A stretch of DNA of 64,000 nt. Source: Pontibacter fetidus. GTDB lineage: Bacteria; Bacteroidota; Bacteroidia; Cytophagales; Hymenobacteraceae. Location of the stretch: positions 46,898-110,897 of the forward strand of contig NZ_JAAEAA010000017.1 in the NCBI RefSeq assembly GCF_010119545.1, given 5' to 3'. The position numbers and the translations under genes are program-made. Within the stretch, counting starts at the first letter, position 1; every line of letters starts with the position of its first letter. The notes below the pieces were generated by a model, which was not told where the DNA came from, did not search any database, and saw nothing but the letters and a program-made list of their open reading frames with translations. This document shows positions 53,880 through 63,926 of this stretch, piece after piece.

Positions 53880-54497
53880 TTATTGTATAGTGGTTGGCAC
53901 CGGTGGGTAGCGCGACATAATATTGGCAACAGCTTTATTAATATCGTAACCCCCGGATGTGGTAGGGTCTATTTCAGCGGGGTGCCAGCCGCGCCATACC
54001 AGATCGTTGGTGTTAGCGTCTATCAGGTCTATTATTAAGGTGCCGGGTGCAAGTTGCGTTACACTTTTATAATCTGGCAGCGCTGTAGTGTTATACCTGT
54101 AACGGTAGCCATACCAGTAACTATAGCCATAGCCAAAACCTGGCGCAAAATCCGTGTCAGATCCGGTAGCCTGGTTCCCCGACAGTGCAATGTCATAGGC
54201 AATCAGCAGGTCGGGGTTTTCTTCGTCGGGGCGTAATCCTTCCTTAACCAGTTCACTTTCTATAGCTTGTTTCAACTGCTGGTCCAGTAGCGGGCTATAG
54301 GCCGGGCCGTTGCCCATAGTTGGGGTAGGTAATTCTGCTTTATGCCAGGCATAGGTTTGGTAACTCCTGAAGTTTGCAGACCTGTTATAGGTACTGCTTA
54401 TCTCCGGGCCTACCGTGCAGTTTGTAAGTAGTAGTAAAAGAAACCAGGGCAGTGCCTGTCGCAGAATAGATAGGGATGTTGAAGTAGCCTGGTGCAT
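53880..54497 (-). CDS. DUF4136 lipoprotein
   Basis: A DUF4136-family lipoprotein. The start is placed at the internal ATG at 54495-54497 (205 residues), which gives a normal signal (MHQATSTSLSILRQALPWFL then LLLLTNC with the lipobox cysteine). An upstream ATG at 54548 would add 17 residues. The mature part has NFRSYQTYAWHKAE at the start of the family fold, DLLIAYDIALSG, a Tyr/Gly-rich insert (GFGYGYSYWYGYRYRYN) and the C-terminal block GTLIIDLIDANTNDLVWRGW. Function unknown; family members are periplasmic or outer-membrane proteins. Confidence 0.8.
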   Translation of the reverse strand: MHQATSTSLSILRQALPWFLLLLLTNCTVGPEISSTYNRSANFRSYQTYAWHKAELPTPTMGNGPAYSPLLDQQLKQAIESELVKEGLRPDEENPDLLIAYDIALSGNQATGSDTDFAPGFGYGYSYWYGYRYRYNTTALPDYKSVTQLAPGTLIIDLIDANTNDLVWRGWHPAEIDPTTSGGYDINKAVANIMSRYPPVPTTIQ

Positions 54498-54580
54498 TGC
54501 GAAAGGGTTGATTGCGAATAATGTACCTATACGCATGACCCAATACAACGGCCGACTAAAAGCGGCTACTAAACTATAAA

Positions 54581-54946
54581 TTACTTGTTCTTACGGAACC
54601 AGCTACGCTGCTTAAGAGCGCGCTCCTGAGCAATAAACGTATTCAGCTCTTCAGCCATTGTAGTTTCGGCTGCAGTAGTAACCTCTACCGAGAAAGGAGT
54701 TGCAGTTGAGATAGCGGCATCCTGCGCAGACTGTGCAAAGATAGGCAGAACTGCCACCTGAGCTTTTGCAGCTGCTGTTGCAACTATACCACCAGATGTT
54801 AACATAGCAGCACCAGATGGTGTGTGAACACCTTGTGCTAACTTTAGGGCTAAGCTGCTACCTGTTGTAGCTACTTGTGCCATCGCAGAAGTATAACTAA
54901 TTACCAAAATCGTAACAAAAGCAACTAGTAATACTGATTTTTTCAT
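54581..54946 (-). CDS. Small secreted protein, unknown
   Basis: A 121-residue protein with a signal peptide (about 1-23, ending SAMAQ). The mature part is Ala-, Thr- and Ser-rich and low in charge up to about residue 90, then basic at the end (QERALKQRSWFRKNK). No family recognised. It is monocistronic, with a strongly AT-rich, A-tract-bearing upstream region (54947-55160), which suggests a well-expressed or regulated promoter. Confidence 0.55.
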   Translation of the reverse strand: MKKSVLLVAFVTILVISYTSAMAQVATTGSSLALKLAQGVHTPSGAAMLTSGGIVATAAAKAQVAVLPIFAQSAQDAAISTATPFSVEVTTAAETTMAEELNTFIAQERALKQRSWFRKNK

Positions 54947-55254
54947 ATTGTTTATAGTTTTTTGACTACTCTAACGATTTAACGGTTGCAAAGTTATGGA
55001 TTTTATATATACAAAAAGCTAAATGCTTGAAAAATAGTTATATGAATATGTTAGTATAATGCTAAAAAGTAGCCTATTGCATTTAAACCCACATTTTTGC
55101 TAAAAAATTTTTTTAAAAAAATTTTAAAAAAATTTAAAATGTAAGCAATTTAGGAAAGCTATTATTGGGAAAGTACACTTTTGCTACTTTTTGCAAGTAT
55201 TAGTCGATGAAATACAGCCATTTGTCGATGACTTCTGAACAGTAGCTTTAAAAC
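54947..55254. other. A-tract-rich intergenic region
   Basis: The gap between the small secreted protein and gcvP contains no gene. At about 55093-55137 there is a run of alternating A and T tracts (for example TTTTTTTAAAAAAATTTT), a sequence expected to be curved or easily melted. The AAAAGTAGCC and GCTACTTTTTGC words at about 55064 and 55181 are partial inverted repeats. Confidence 0.5.
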
Positions 55255-55285
55255 AAAAAAGCCTGACCGCTTGGGTCAGGCTTTT
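55255..55285 (-). terminator. Terminator of gcvP
   Basis: AAAAGCCTGACC (55257-55268) and GGTCAGGCTTTT (55274-55285) form a perfect 12-pair stem with a five-base loop. On the minus strand a T6 run follows. It starts 19 bases after the gcvP stop. Confidence 0.9.
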
Positions 55286-55304
55286 AAATGATAGGACAAT
55301 TTAA

Positions 55305-58223
55305 TTAACCAATTGCCACCATCTCATTTCCGTCTTCGTTGTACGCTTCAACAGGGGCGCAAGAGCAAACCAGGTTACGGTCGCCATACGCGCTATCGAT
55401 GCGGCTAACTGTTGGCCATACTTTGTTGTCGCGTAGGTAAGCCATCGGGAACACAGCCTTCTCACGAGAGTAAGGTCTTTCCCAGTTCTCAACCAACACT
55501 ACTTTCTGCGTATGCGGTGCGTTCTTTAGCACGTTGTTCTTCTGGTCAGCTTTGCCGGCTTCAATCTCACGAATTTCCTCACGAATCGAGATCATCACCT
55601 CGCAGAATCTGTCCAGTTCTTCCTGTGCTTCAGACTCAGTAGGCTCCACCATCAGCGTACCAGCAACCGGGAACGACACAGTCGGCGCATGGAAACCATA
55701 GTCCATCAAACGCTTCGCGATATCTTCTACCTCTACGCCATACTTCTTGAACTCACGGCAATCCAGGATCATCTCGTGTGCACAACGGCCATTAGTACCA
55801 ACATAAAGTACAGGGTAATGCTTCTCTAAACGGGCTTTAATATAGTTCGCGTTCAGGATAGCAATCTTTGTAGCTTCTGTTAAACCATCGCCGCCCATCA
55901 TGGCGATGTAAGCATAAGAAATTGGCAGGATAGAAGCAGAACCCCAAGGTGCAGCAGAGATAGCGTTGATCGCATCCTTACGGCCTAAGTCAACTACAGC
56001 ATGGCCAGGCAGGAACGGAGCAAGATCTTTTACCACACCGATAGGGCCCATACCAGGACCACCACCACCGTGAGGGATACAGAACGTCTTGTGCAGGTTC
56101 AGGTGGCAAACGTCGGCACCGATGTGTGCCGGAGAAGTTAAACCTACCTGAGCGTTCATGTTGGCACCGTCCATATATACACGGCCACCGTTGTCATGTA
56201 TGATCTGGCAAATCTCAATGATGCTCTCCTCATATACACCGTGTGTAGATGGGTACGTTACCATTAAGCAAGACAGCTCATTCTTATACTGCTCCGCTTT
56301 CGCACGCAGGTCAGCTACGTCAATGTTACCTTTTTCATCGCACTTAACTATAACCACTTTCATGCCGGCCATTACCGCAGATGCCGGGTTAGTACCGTGT
56401 GCAGAAGATGGGATAAGCGCAACGGTGCGGTGATGATCGCCACGTGACTCGTGGTACGCACGGATAACCATCAGACCGGCGTACTCGCCCTGCGCACCTG
56501 AGTTAGGCTGCAGCGATACCGCATCAAAACGGGTGATCTCGCAAAGCCATGCTTCCAGGTCTTTAAAGATTTGTGCGTAACCTTTTGTCTGGTTAGCAGG
56601 AGCAAAGGGGTGCAACTGACCGATCTCTGGCCATGTAACCGGGATCATCTCGGCAGTAGCGTTCAGCTTCATGGTACAAGAACCCAGGGAGATCATCGAG
56701 TGAACCAGGGAAATATCCTTGTTCTCCAGGTGCTTCATGTAGCGCAGGATCTCGTGCTCAGAGTGGTGCTTGTTGAATACTTCGTGTGTCAGATACTCAC
56801 TGGTACGGATTAGCTTATCAGACCAGGTGATTTCTGTTTCTTCCGGCAGTGCATCTATAGTTAACACATCAGCAGATTTACCAGCCACTTTTGCAAAAAC
56901 AGCAACTATAGCTTTTACATCTGCCAGGTTCGTGTTCTGGTGAAGCGAGATACCAATGTTGTTCTCTCCAAAGTAACGGAAGTTGATACCGGCCGCTTCA
57001 GCTTCTGTGCGGATGGCATCTCTAAGCTCAGCACTCTCAACAGCTATTTTCAATGTATCGAAATACTGTTCGTTCTGCTGCTCAAAGCCAAGTGCTTTTA
57101 AGCCTTTTTCCAGTTGTTGTGCTAAAGCGTGTGTATTTAAACCGATATACTTCAGGCGACGTGGGCCGTGGTAAACGGCATACATACCGGCAATAACAGC
57201 CAGTAATACCTGTGCCGTACAGATGTTAGAAGTCGCTTTCTCGCGACGGATGTGCTGCTCACGTGTCTGCAGGGCCATGCGGTACGCTTTGTTGCCAGCC
57301 GCATCCACAGAAATACCAATAATACGACCCGGGATCACACGCTTAAAGGCATCTTTTGTAGCAAAGTAACCTGCATGCGGACCACCAAAACCCATCGGTA
57401 CGCCGAATCGCTGCGTAGTACCAACTGCGGCATCCGCGCCCATCTCGCCCGGAGAGGTTAATAAGGTAAGCGAAAGAATGTCGGCAGCAACTGCTACAAA
57501 TGCTTCGTTTTCGTGTGCCTTCGCGATAAAGTCTGTATAGTCGAAAATGGCACCGTCGGCAGCAGGGTACTGCACCAGGGCACCAAATAAGGTCTCGTCA
57601 GCGAAATCTACTTCACGGTGGTCGCCTATAACCAACTCAATACCGATTGGCGTAGCACGCGAAGAAAGTATATCTATAGTTTGTGGCAATACCAGCTCCG
57701 ATACAAAGAAACGGTTGGCTGCTTTGCGGGCACCTTTGCGGTTTGCATAGAACATTCCCATGGCCTCAGCGGCAGCAGTACCTTCATCTAATAAAGATGC
57801 GTTGGCAATTTCCATCCCGGTCAGGTCCATCACCATGGTCTGGTAATTGATCAGTGCTTCTAAGCGGCCTTGTGCGATCTCAGCCTGGTAAGGCGTGTAA
57901 GCGGTATACCAACCCGGATTCTCCATAATATTACGAAGTATAACCGGAGGCATGATCGTGTCATTATAGCCTAAGCCAATGTACGACTTGAAAATTTTGT
58001 TCTGCTTCGCGATCTGCGAGAACTGGTTCAGGAACTCTGTCTCTGTCAGGGCTGCTGGCAGGTCTAAAGGTCTTTTTAGGCGAATGGCGGCCGGTACGGT
58101 CTCCTCAATCAGCTGGTCCAGCGAGTTTACCCCGATGGTTTGCAGCATGTCCTGCATCTGCTCTTTGTCAGGGCCGTTGTGGCGCTCCTTAAACACGTCT
58201 GCAGGTTTGGTTTTAAATATCAT
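55305..58223 (-). CDS. gcvP: Glycine dehydrogenase (decarboxylating), P-protein
   Basis: The pyridoxal-phosphate decarboxylase of the glycine cleavage system, passing the aminomethyl group to lipoyl-GcvH. The 972-residue single chain contains both the ancestral N- and C-terminal halves. PLP binds Lys712 in [18 protein letters not shown]. Other blocks are [21 protein letters not shown] near the N-terminus and [17 protein letters not shown]. Length is normal. GcvT and GcvH are not in the window. Its lipoyl partner depends on LipA, encoded 10 kb away. Confidence 0.98.
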   Translation of the reverse strand: MIFKTKPADVFKERHNGPDKEQMQDMLQTIGVNSLDQLIEETVPAAIRLKRPLDLPAALTETEFLNQFSQIAKQNKIFKSYIGLGYNDTIMPPVILRNIMENPGWYTAYTPYQAEIAQGRLEALINYQTMVMDLTGMEIANASLLDEGTAAAEAMGMFYANRKGARKAANRFFVSELVLPQTIDILSSRATPIGIELVIGDHREVDFADETLFGALVQYPAADGAIFDYTDFIAKAHENEAFVAVAADILSLTLLTSPGEMGADAAVGTTQRFGVPMGFGGPHAGYFATKDAFKRVIPGRIIGISVDAAGNKAYRMALQTREQHIRREKATSNICTAQVLLAVIAGMYAVYHGPRRLKYIGLNTHALAQQLEKGLKALGFEQQNEQYFDTLKIAVESAELRDAIRTEAEAAGINFRYFGENNIGISLHQNTNLADVKAIVAVFAKVAGKSADVLTIDALPEETEITWSDKLIRTSEYLTHEVFNKHHSEHEILRYMKHLENKDISLVHSMISLGSCTMKLNATAEMIPVTWPEIGQLHPFAPANQTKGYAQIFKDLEAWLCEITRFDAVSLQPNSGAQGEYAGLMVIRAYHESRGDHHRTVALIPSSAHGTNPASAVMAGMKVVIVKCDEKGNIDVADLRAKAEQYKNELSCLMVTYPSTHGVYEESIIEICQIIHDNGGRVYMDGANMNAQVGLTSPAHIGADVCHLNLHKTFCIPHGGGGPGMGPIGVVKDLAPFLPGHAVVDLGRKDAINAISAAPWGSASILPISYAYIAMMGGDGLTEATKIAILNANYIKARLEKHYPVLYVGTNGRCAHEMILDCREFKKYGVEVEDIAKRLMDYGFHAPTVSFPVAGTLMVEPTESEAQEELDRFCEVMISIREEIREIEAGKADQKNNVLKNAPHTQKVVLVENWERPYSREKAVFPMAYLRDNKVWPTVSRIDSAYGDRNLVCSCAPVEAYNEDGNEMVAIG

Positions 58224-58494
58224 AACGATGAAATATTGATTGGGAAATTGGGTTATTTTTTTTCTGGTAATAAAAGTGCACTAGGCCTTTCATGATTTTC
58301 CACAAAAGTAACAGTAATTGTTTTTATATTGAACCATGAAAGGTAAATAGTTATGCCTGTTTTCAGCGCTTTTCACTCCTTATATATAGGAGTATAAATT
58401 AGTGGCCTTACCGGCATCCGTTTCAGCAACTATAGCCGGCAAACAACTATAGTTACCAACATCAGAAACCAAAGAACAATTCAAGAACTTGCAG

Positions 58495-59739
58495 ATGACC
58501 AGAGTTAAAGTAGGTATTATTAAGGAAGGCAAAATACCTGTAGATAAACGGGTGCCGCTAACACCTAAAAAGTGTATGGAAGCAATGCATGAGTTTTCGG
58601 ATCTTGAAGTAATAGTACAGCCAAGCGAAGTAAGGTGTTTTTCAGATCAGGAGTATGTGGAGCTGGGTGTAAATCTGCAGCAGGATCTGAGCGGCTGCGA
58701 CGTGCTGATGGGTGTAAAAGAAGTGCCTCTCAATCAGCTGATCCCAAATAAGACCTACTTTTTCTTTTCGCATACTATAAAAAAGCAGCCACACAACGCC
58801 AAACTGCTCCGGGCTGTACTCGACAAAAACATCACCCTGATAGATTACGAACTACTGACAGATAACGACGGCCACCGGGTGGTAGCCTTTGGCCGATACG
58901 CCGGTATAGTTGGTGCTTATAATGGCATCCTCACTTACGGCAAAAAGCATAAGATCTTCGACCTGAAACCCGCCTACCTGTGCCACGACATGGACGACAT
59001 GCAGGAAGAGTTCTTTAAAGTGAAGCTGCCACCTATAAAGATTGCCGTAACCGGTGGCGGCAGGGTAGCTGGCGGAGCTATGGAGGTTTTGAATATGATG
59101 GGCATAAGAAAGGTAAGTGTGTTCGATTATCTTTATAAACAGTTTACCGAACCAGTATATGCACAGCTCCATTCCGGAGATTATAATACAAGGCCTGATG
59201 TTGAAGTATGGGACTCTCCTGACTTTTACGCCCACCCCGAACTATACCAAAGTACCTTCCGGAAATTTACCAAAGTAACCGACCTGTTAATGGCCTGCGC
59301 CTACTGGGATCCTCGCGCCCCAAAACTGTTCTCCGAAGAAGACACTCGTCAGCCTGAGTTTAAAATAGATACTATAGCCGACATTACCTGCGATGTTGAT
59401 GGTTCCATTCCTACAACCAAGCGCGCCTCAACTATACCAGAGCCAGCCTACGATTACAACAAAGCAACCGGTAAGTTAGAGCCAGCCTATAGTTCAGAAA
59501 ATAACATTACTATAATGGCCGTAGACAACCTGCCTTGCGAATTGCCCCGCAATGCCTCGCGCGACTTTGGCCGTAACATTATAGATTATGTGTTTCCACA
59601 ATTCTTTAACAACGACGAAGGCGGTATGCTGGCACGCGCAACTATAGCCAAAGGCGGCAAACTAACCGAAAAGTATAAACACCTGCAGGAGTATGCGGAT
59701 AGTGGAGCAGTTAATAAGGAGAAACAGGAGAATGTATAA
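58495..59739 (+). CDS. Saccharopine-dehydrogenase-like oxidoreductase
   Basis: A 414-residue protein starting at the ATG 58495 (an in-frame TTG six bases earlier is less likely). The N-terminal domain is AlaDH/PNT-like (VKVGIIKEGKIPVDKRVPLT, GVKEVPLNQLIPNKTYFFFSH) and a Rossmann region has IAVTGGGRVAGGAMEVLNMMG. This is the pattern of lysine-forming saccharopine dehydrogenase and lysine-ketoglutarate reductase. DITCDVDGSIPTT and AVDNLPCELPRNASRDFG are family blocks. The exact substrate in Bacteroidota is uncertain. Read divergently from gcvP. Confidence 0.75.
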   Translation: MTRVKVGIIKEGKIPVDKRVPLTPKKCMEAMHEFSDLEVIVQPSEVRCFSDQEYVELGVNLQQDLSGCDVLMGVKEVPLNQLIPNKTYFFFSHTIKKQPHNAKLLRAVLDKNITLIDYELLTDNDGHRVVAFGRYAGIVGAYNGILTYGKKHKIFDLKPAYLCHDMDDMQEEFFKVKLPPIKIAVTGGGRVAGGAMEVLNMMGIRKVSVFDYLYKQFTEPVYAQLHSGDYNTRPDVEVWDSPDFYAHPELYQSTFRKFTKVTDLLMACAYWDPRAPKLFSEEDTRQPEFKIDTIADITCDVDGSIPTTKRASTIPEPAYDYNKATGKLEPAYSSENNITIMAVDNLPCELPRNASRDFGRNIIDYVFPQFFNNDEGGMLARATIAKGGKLTEKYKHLQEYADSGAVNKEKQENV

Positions 59740-59772
59740 TAGATTTGCCTTTTAGCAACTTTAAGTCCTTAT

Positions 59773-62700
59773 ATGAAACAACTTCTACTTTTAGCCTTCC
59801 TTCTATTTATCTCCACCGCCGCCTATAGTCAAATGTCTCTTGTGGGAGATTTTAATTTAAAACAGGGTTACCATAACATGCCCGATAGGGTTAGTACATT
59901 AAAGGATCTTATGTTATTTGCTCATGCAGACACTACAGATAAAGTGGAGTTGTGGGCTTCTGATGGCACAGCAGGGGGTACTAAACAACTAACAAATTTT
60001 AATCACAGGTTACAAAAAGACGCTGATCCGGAACTCCTCACACAAGTAAATGGGAAAGTATTCTTCAAAGCGACTTCTGATGAAGGTGATAACACGTTGT
60101 GTATTACAGATGGTACTGAAGCAGGCACAAAAAAAGTTCTCAGGGCTTTTATGAAAAGTTACGGCAATGATGGTTCAGGAATTATAAACCATTTTACATC
60201 CTTTAAAAACAAACTATACTTTTCGTTTTACAAAAGTGGCTACTATTTATGGCAGTCAGATGGTTCAACTGAAGGAACCAATTCTTTAGTCGCTCTGCCA
60301 TACATAAATGGACTTGCTGTGGCTGGCGACCATTTGTACATAGCCGGTACTACAGGTTCAGATATTAGCCTCTGGAAGTCTGATGGAAGTAGTAATGGTA
60401 CTAAGCTTGTAAGAAGCTTTACTCCCCTTAATAAAGGGGAGATTATCCAAAGCCTAATACCGGTGGGAGAAATATTATATTTTACGACAGGTGGCGTGAT
60501 TGGAGTGCCAACTAAGATGTGGAGAACTAATGGTACAGCCGAAGGTACTGTAGAAATTACTTCACATTTTGATAACCCTGATTTTAGATTTTATAGTTCT
60601 GCAGTTGTTGACGGGAAATTATTCCTGACATTAGCTAACAGCAATACTTCTTACGACCTATGGGTAATAGCAGAAAATTATAAAAAACCAGAGAAGCTTT
60701 TAAGTGCAGCCAGATCTATTAGTAAAAGCACAGGTTCATTAAAAGGAGCTCTATTTTTTGGTGCAGATGATGGAACAAACGGGCAAGAATTGTGGATTAG
60801 CGACGGCACTGTAAATGGAACAAGTGTAGTCAGAGATATTAATAATGGAAAGGAAAGTGCTAACCCCGATAATTTTACATCTTTTAACGACGACCTTTAT
60901 TTTATAGCTAATAATGGTCTTACCGGGGTTGGGCTTTGGCGAATTAATGGGAGTTCCGGGTATGTATCAATCGTAAAAGACTTTAAAGAAGGAGAAGGCG
61001 GGCAACATTTAAGCAATTTATCAGCTACTGATAACTTCTTACTATTCAAGGCAAATATAACAACTGAAGATAAAGGTTTGTGGAGAACGGATGGTACAGA
61101 GGCCGGTACTGAGCGTGTAAAGAGATTAGGTTTTTGGACACTTGGGTCTAGCCCGCAGTTCTTAACTGCTTTCAAAGATGAACTATACTTTGCGGGCGAC
61201 CGGGGCTATGGAAATGGTATTTTTAAATTCGGACATGATTTGAAGCCTAAGGAAGTGTTTCTAAACCCTGACTACCTGAACTATAGGATCGTTAACTTAA
61301 ATAAAATAGAAGACAAACTGGTTTTTCTTACAGACAATAGATTTTCGTCAGATACAGTAAAAGCTACAAAACTATGGGTTTCTGACGGCACATCAGAAGG
61401 AACAACGTTAATAAAAGATTTTCCCAGCATCAGTTTTAGTGACTACACAATTGTCGGTAACAGAGTCCTTTTTTATGTAAATACAAAGTATAGCCCAACG
61501 AGACTAAAGCCCGAGTCAGAGTTGTGGTCATCTGACGGGACACCTGAAGGTACAACTTTGGTCAGATCCTTTTATACTACTCATGAACCTGACCTGAGAT
61601 TTAAGATACTTAATGACTATGCCTATTTTATTGGAGATGATGGGGAGCATGGTGAAGAAGTATGGCGAACAGATGGAACAGTCCAAGGAACAACGTTGGT
61701 AATGGATATTAATGCTAATGTTTCTGATAGAATGTTTTACGTTATGTCAAAAGCAGGTGATTATATATACTTTAGGGAGTCAGGAAGTAAAATATGGAGA
61801 ACTGATGGTATAACTACAGAGTTTCTGTTTGATATGCGTGATGTAGGGATTAGTAGTGCCATATTTGAGTTTCATGAAATAGGTAACAAATTAGCTTTTA
61901 TCGCAGTTAACACTGACGGTAATACGACGCTATATGTAACAGACGGTACGATAGGCGGCACTAAAAAAGCTTATACATGCCCACCAAGTGATGGAATTAA
62001 ACAAATAATTGGTGGAAGTGAAAAGTTATACTTCCAGACGGTAAACAATTGGAGTCCTCATGCAACAGTTTATGCCTTAGATGCAGTTACTATGGAACCT
62101 ACATTAATTCAAAAGTTTACATCACATCCGGGCTATTATACTGTTAGTATTCTTAAAGTACTGGAGAATGTAGCTTATTATTTCCATAACGATGAGGTTT
62201 ATAGAACCAACGGTACTGTGGATGGCACCAAACTGGTAATGAAACTTGATTATGCGTGGTACCCATCAATCTATGAGTATTCGCCGGGAGCTATTAAGTG
62301 GAATAATAATGTGTTTTTGCCAATATACAACACAGGAGTAGGTACAGAACTATGGCGGGATGGAAATATGAGGCCTTTCTCATCAGGTAATAAAATCAAT
62401 ATTGAAGCTGGCGGGACCTATACCTTTAATCAAAATGACTTCAAATATTTTGACGCAGACGGAGACGCTTTTGAGTATGCGGAGATAAATACACTGCCAA
62501 ATGCCGGAACGATACTGTTAAATAATGTAGAAGTTAAAGCTGGTCAGAGAATAAATGCTTCAGATCTAGCAAACCTGTCGTACTCCCAAGCCCCCAATAG
62601 TGTGGCCCCTATACAAGCATCTATTAAATACCTTGTAAATGACGGATACAGCTATTCACAGCCGGCAACTATAACTATAACTCTTAAAGCTGATCAGAAT

Positions 62701-63423
62701 ATAACTTTCAATGAGTCAAATGTAGAAAAAGTATATCAGGATAAATTTGATCTAAAAGCTATAGCTACAAGTAATCTTCCTGTAAATTTCAGATTAATAG
62801 CCGGCCAGGATATAGCTGAGATAGCTGCAGGTAATGAAGTACTGGTAAAAGGAGTAGGTGAGTTTAGTATTGAGGCCACGCAATCGGGCGATGAGCTTTA
62901 TAAACCCGCATTACCCATTATAAAAACTTACAAGGCAGTAAAAGCACAACAGGAAATTTCCTTCGAGTCACTTCCAACGGAGATTAAAATAGGAGACAAA
63001 CTAAAGCTAAATGCTTCTGCTACTTCAGGTCTTCCTGTAAACTATAGTTCGTCAGATCATCAAGTGGCAACTATAGAAGGTGATGAACTGGTGATAAATG
63101 GTGTAGGTAATGTAACAATTACAGCAACACAAGGTGGTAATCAAAATTACGAGCCAGCCAACAATGTAGCACAACAACTAAGTATAGTAGTTAATAAAAC
63201 TCTGGCGTTCCCTAACCCGGTAGTGAACAATGAATTTGTTATTGAAATAAAAGAGCCGGCTGAACTACAAATCGCAACTATAACTGGTATAGTCCTGCTT
63301 AAGCGAAAAATAAATGCAGGCCAAAATGTGATAACACTAAATAATGCTAGTGCTGGAACTTATATAGTAACAATAATGCAGGGTGATACACTGAAAGAGA
63401 CATTCAAATTACAGAAACTATAA
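59773..63423 (+). CDS. Type IX-secreted ELW-DGT-repeat protein
   Basis: A 1216-residue exported protein with a signal peptide (1-19, ending AYSQ). About the first 870 residues are a repeat array with at least twelve copies of a motif like ELWxSDGTxxGT (for example WASDGTAGGTK, RTDGTEAGTER, SSDGTPEGTTL), predicted to form one or more beta-propellers. A cadherin-like segment follows (about 880-970, FNQNDFKYFDADGDAFEYAE), then two Ig-like/MBG-like repeats (about 975-1135) with NVTITATQGGNQNYEPANN-type phrases. The C-terminus is a type A sorting domain (FPNPVVNNEFVIEI ... AGTYIVTIMQGDTLKETFKL). Composition is lower in GC (38% in 60061-60120) than most neighbours. Function unknown, probably adhesion or surface recognition. 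Confidence 0.85.
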   Translation: MKQLLLLAFLLFISTAAYSQMSLVGDFNLKQGYHNMPDRVSTLKDLMLFAHADTTDKVELWASDGTAGGTKQLTNFNHRLQKDADPELLTQVNGKVFFKATSDEGDNTLCITDGTEAGTKKVLRAFMKSYGNDGSGIINHFTSFKNKLYFSFYKSGYYLWQSDGSTEGTNSLVALPYINGLAVAGDHLYIAGTTGSDISLWKSDGSSNGTKLVRSFTPLNKGEIIQSLIPVGEILYFTTGGVIGVPTKMWRTNGTAEGTVEITSHFDNPDFRFYSSAVVDGKLFLTLANSNTSYDLWVIAENYKKPEKLLSAARSISKSTGSLKGALFFGADDGTNGQELWISDGTVNGTSVVRDINNGKESANPDNFTSFNDDLYFIANNGLTGVGLWRINGSSGYVSIVKDFKEGEGGQHLSNLSATDNFLLFKANITTEDKGLWRTDGTEAGTERVKRLGFWTLGSSPQFLTAFKDELYFAGDRGYGNGIFKFGHDLKPKEVFLNPDYLNYRIVNLNKIEDKLVFLTDNRFSSDTVKATKLWVSDGTSEGTTLIKDFPSISFSDYTIVGNRVLFYVNTKYSPTRLKPESELWSSDGTPEGTTLVRSFYTTHEPDLRFKILNDYAYFIGDDGEHGEEVWRTDGTVQGTTLVMDINANVSDRMFYVMSKAGDYIYFRESGSKIWRTDGITTEFLFDMRDVGISSAIFEFHEIGNKLAFIAVNTDGNTTLYVTDGTIGGTKKAYTCPPSDGIKQIIGGSEKLYFQTVNNWSPHATVYALDAVTMEPTLIQKFTSHPGYYTVSILKVLENVAYYFHNDEVYRTNGTVDGTKLVMKLDYAWYPSIYEYSPGAIKWNNNVFLPIYNTGVGTELWRDGNMRPFSSGNKINIEAGGTYTFNQNDFKYFDADGDAFEYAEINTLPNAGTILLNNVEVKAGQRINASDLANLSYSQAPNSVAPIQASIKYLVNDGYSYSQPATITITLKADQNITFNESNVEKVYQDKFDLKAIATSNLPVNFRLIAGQDIAEIAAGNEVLVKGVGEFSIEATQSGDELYKPALPIIKTYKAVKAQQEISFESLPTEIKIGDKLKLNASATSGLPVNYSSSDHQVATIEGDELVINGVGNVTITATQGGNQNYEPANNVAQQLSIVVNKTLAFPNPVVNNEFVIEIKEPAELQIATITGIVLLKRKINAGQNVITLNNASAGTYIVTIMQGDTLKETFKLQKL

Positions 63424-63452
63424 AAAGTCGGCTTGAAAATAAGTATAGCAAC

Positions 63453-63487
63453 AAAAGCCCTGTCTCAATAAGCGGGGCTTTTATTTT
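63453..63487 (+). terminator. Terminator after the repeat protein
   Basis: AAAAGCCC (63453-63460) pairs with GGGCTTTT (63475-63482), followed by ATTTTA. It lies 29 bases behind the stop. Confidence 0.8.
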
Positions 63488-63741
63488 AGGATGTACCTAT
63501 AATGCTTTAAATTTTTCGCAACGCTTTGGAACTCTAGCTTAAAGATGAACTGTTACCACTTCACGCCCGGGGCAGCCGGGTAGCCGGAAAGAAGACTAAA
63601 AAAGCTGAAGCGCAGGACAAGGAAAAGGTGTTTGACAAAGCTTCAAAAATAGGTTAAAACTTTTCGATCAGTGCTTCAGGCACTTAGCCCCTGCCTGGTA
63701 AAAACTTTGGGCGTAGCTCTTGCATCCTGAAAAAGAGTGTG

Positions 63742-63749
63742 TACTTTTG
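63742..63749 (+). promoter_or_regulatory. First stable-RNA-type promoter
   Basis: TACTTTTG matches TAnnTTTG, with CTTG (ending at 63722) about 19 bases upstream as the -33 element, followed by CAACCCGTTCAGCAGG. It is the first of two tandem promoters at the right edge of the window. The stretch 63487-64000 contains no supported gene. Confidence 0.7.
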
Positions 63750-63918
63750 CAACCCGTTCAGCAGGAAGGGAGAGAGGAAAAGAGGGATTTGAAGAGCATA
63801 AGCTGCAGGTGGATAAACCTCTTCTGTGGTGAGCCAGGGCTGTTTGCAGCCACCCGCCTTCGAAAAACTTTCTGAAAAAACTTTTCTTGCCCGCTTGCAA
63901 AAGCAAAAACAAAAGGTG

Positions 63919-63926
63919 TATCTTTG
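63919..63926 (+). promoter_or_regulatory. Second stable-RNA-type promoter, probable rRNA leader
   Basis: TATCTTTG matches TAnnTTTG, with CCGCTTG (TTG at 63895-63897) 21 bases upstream, and the discriminator GCACTCCCAACGCGGCAGCC. Upstream lies the A/T-rich GAAAAAACTTTTCTTGCC stretch, resembling an UP element. GCAGCCGG...GGGAAAAGAAGCTGAA-type text after the promoter recurs near 63570, and a weaker version after the first promoter. In Bacteroidota this tandem layout is typical of the region before 16S rRNA, so an rrn operon probably starts just past the window. Confidence 0.7.
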
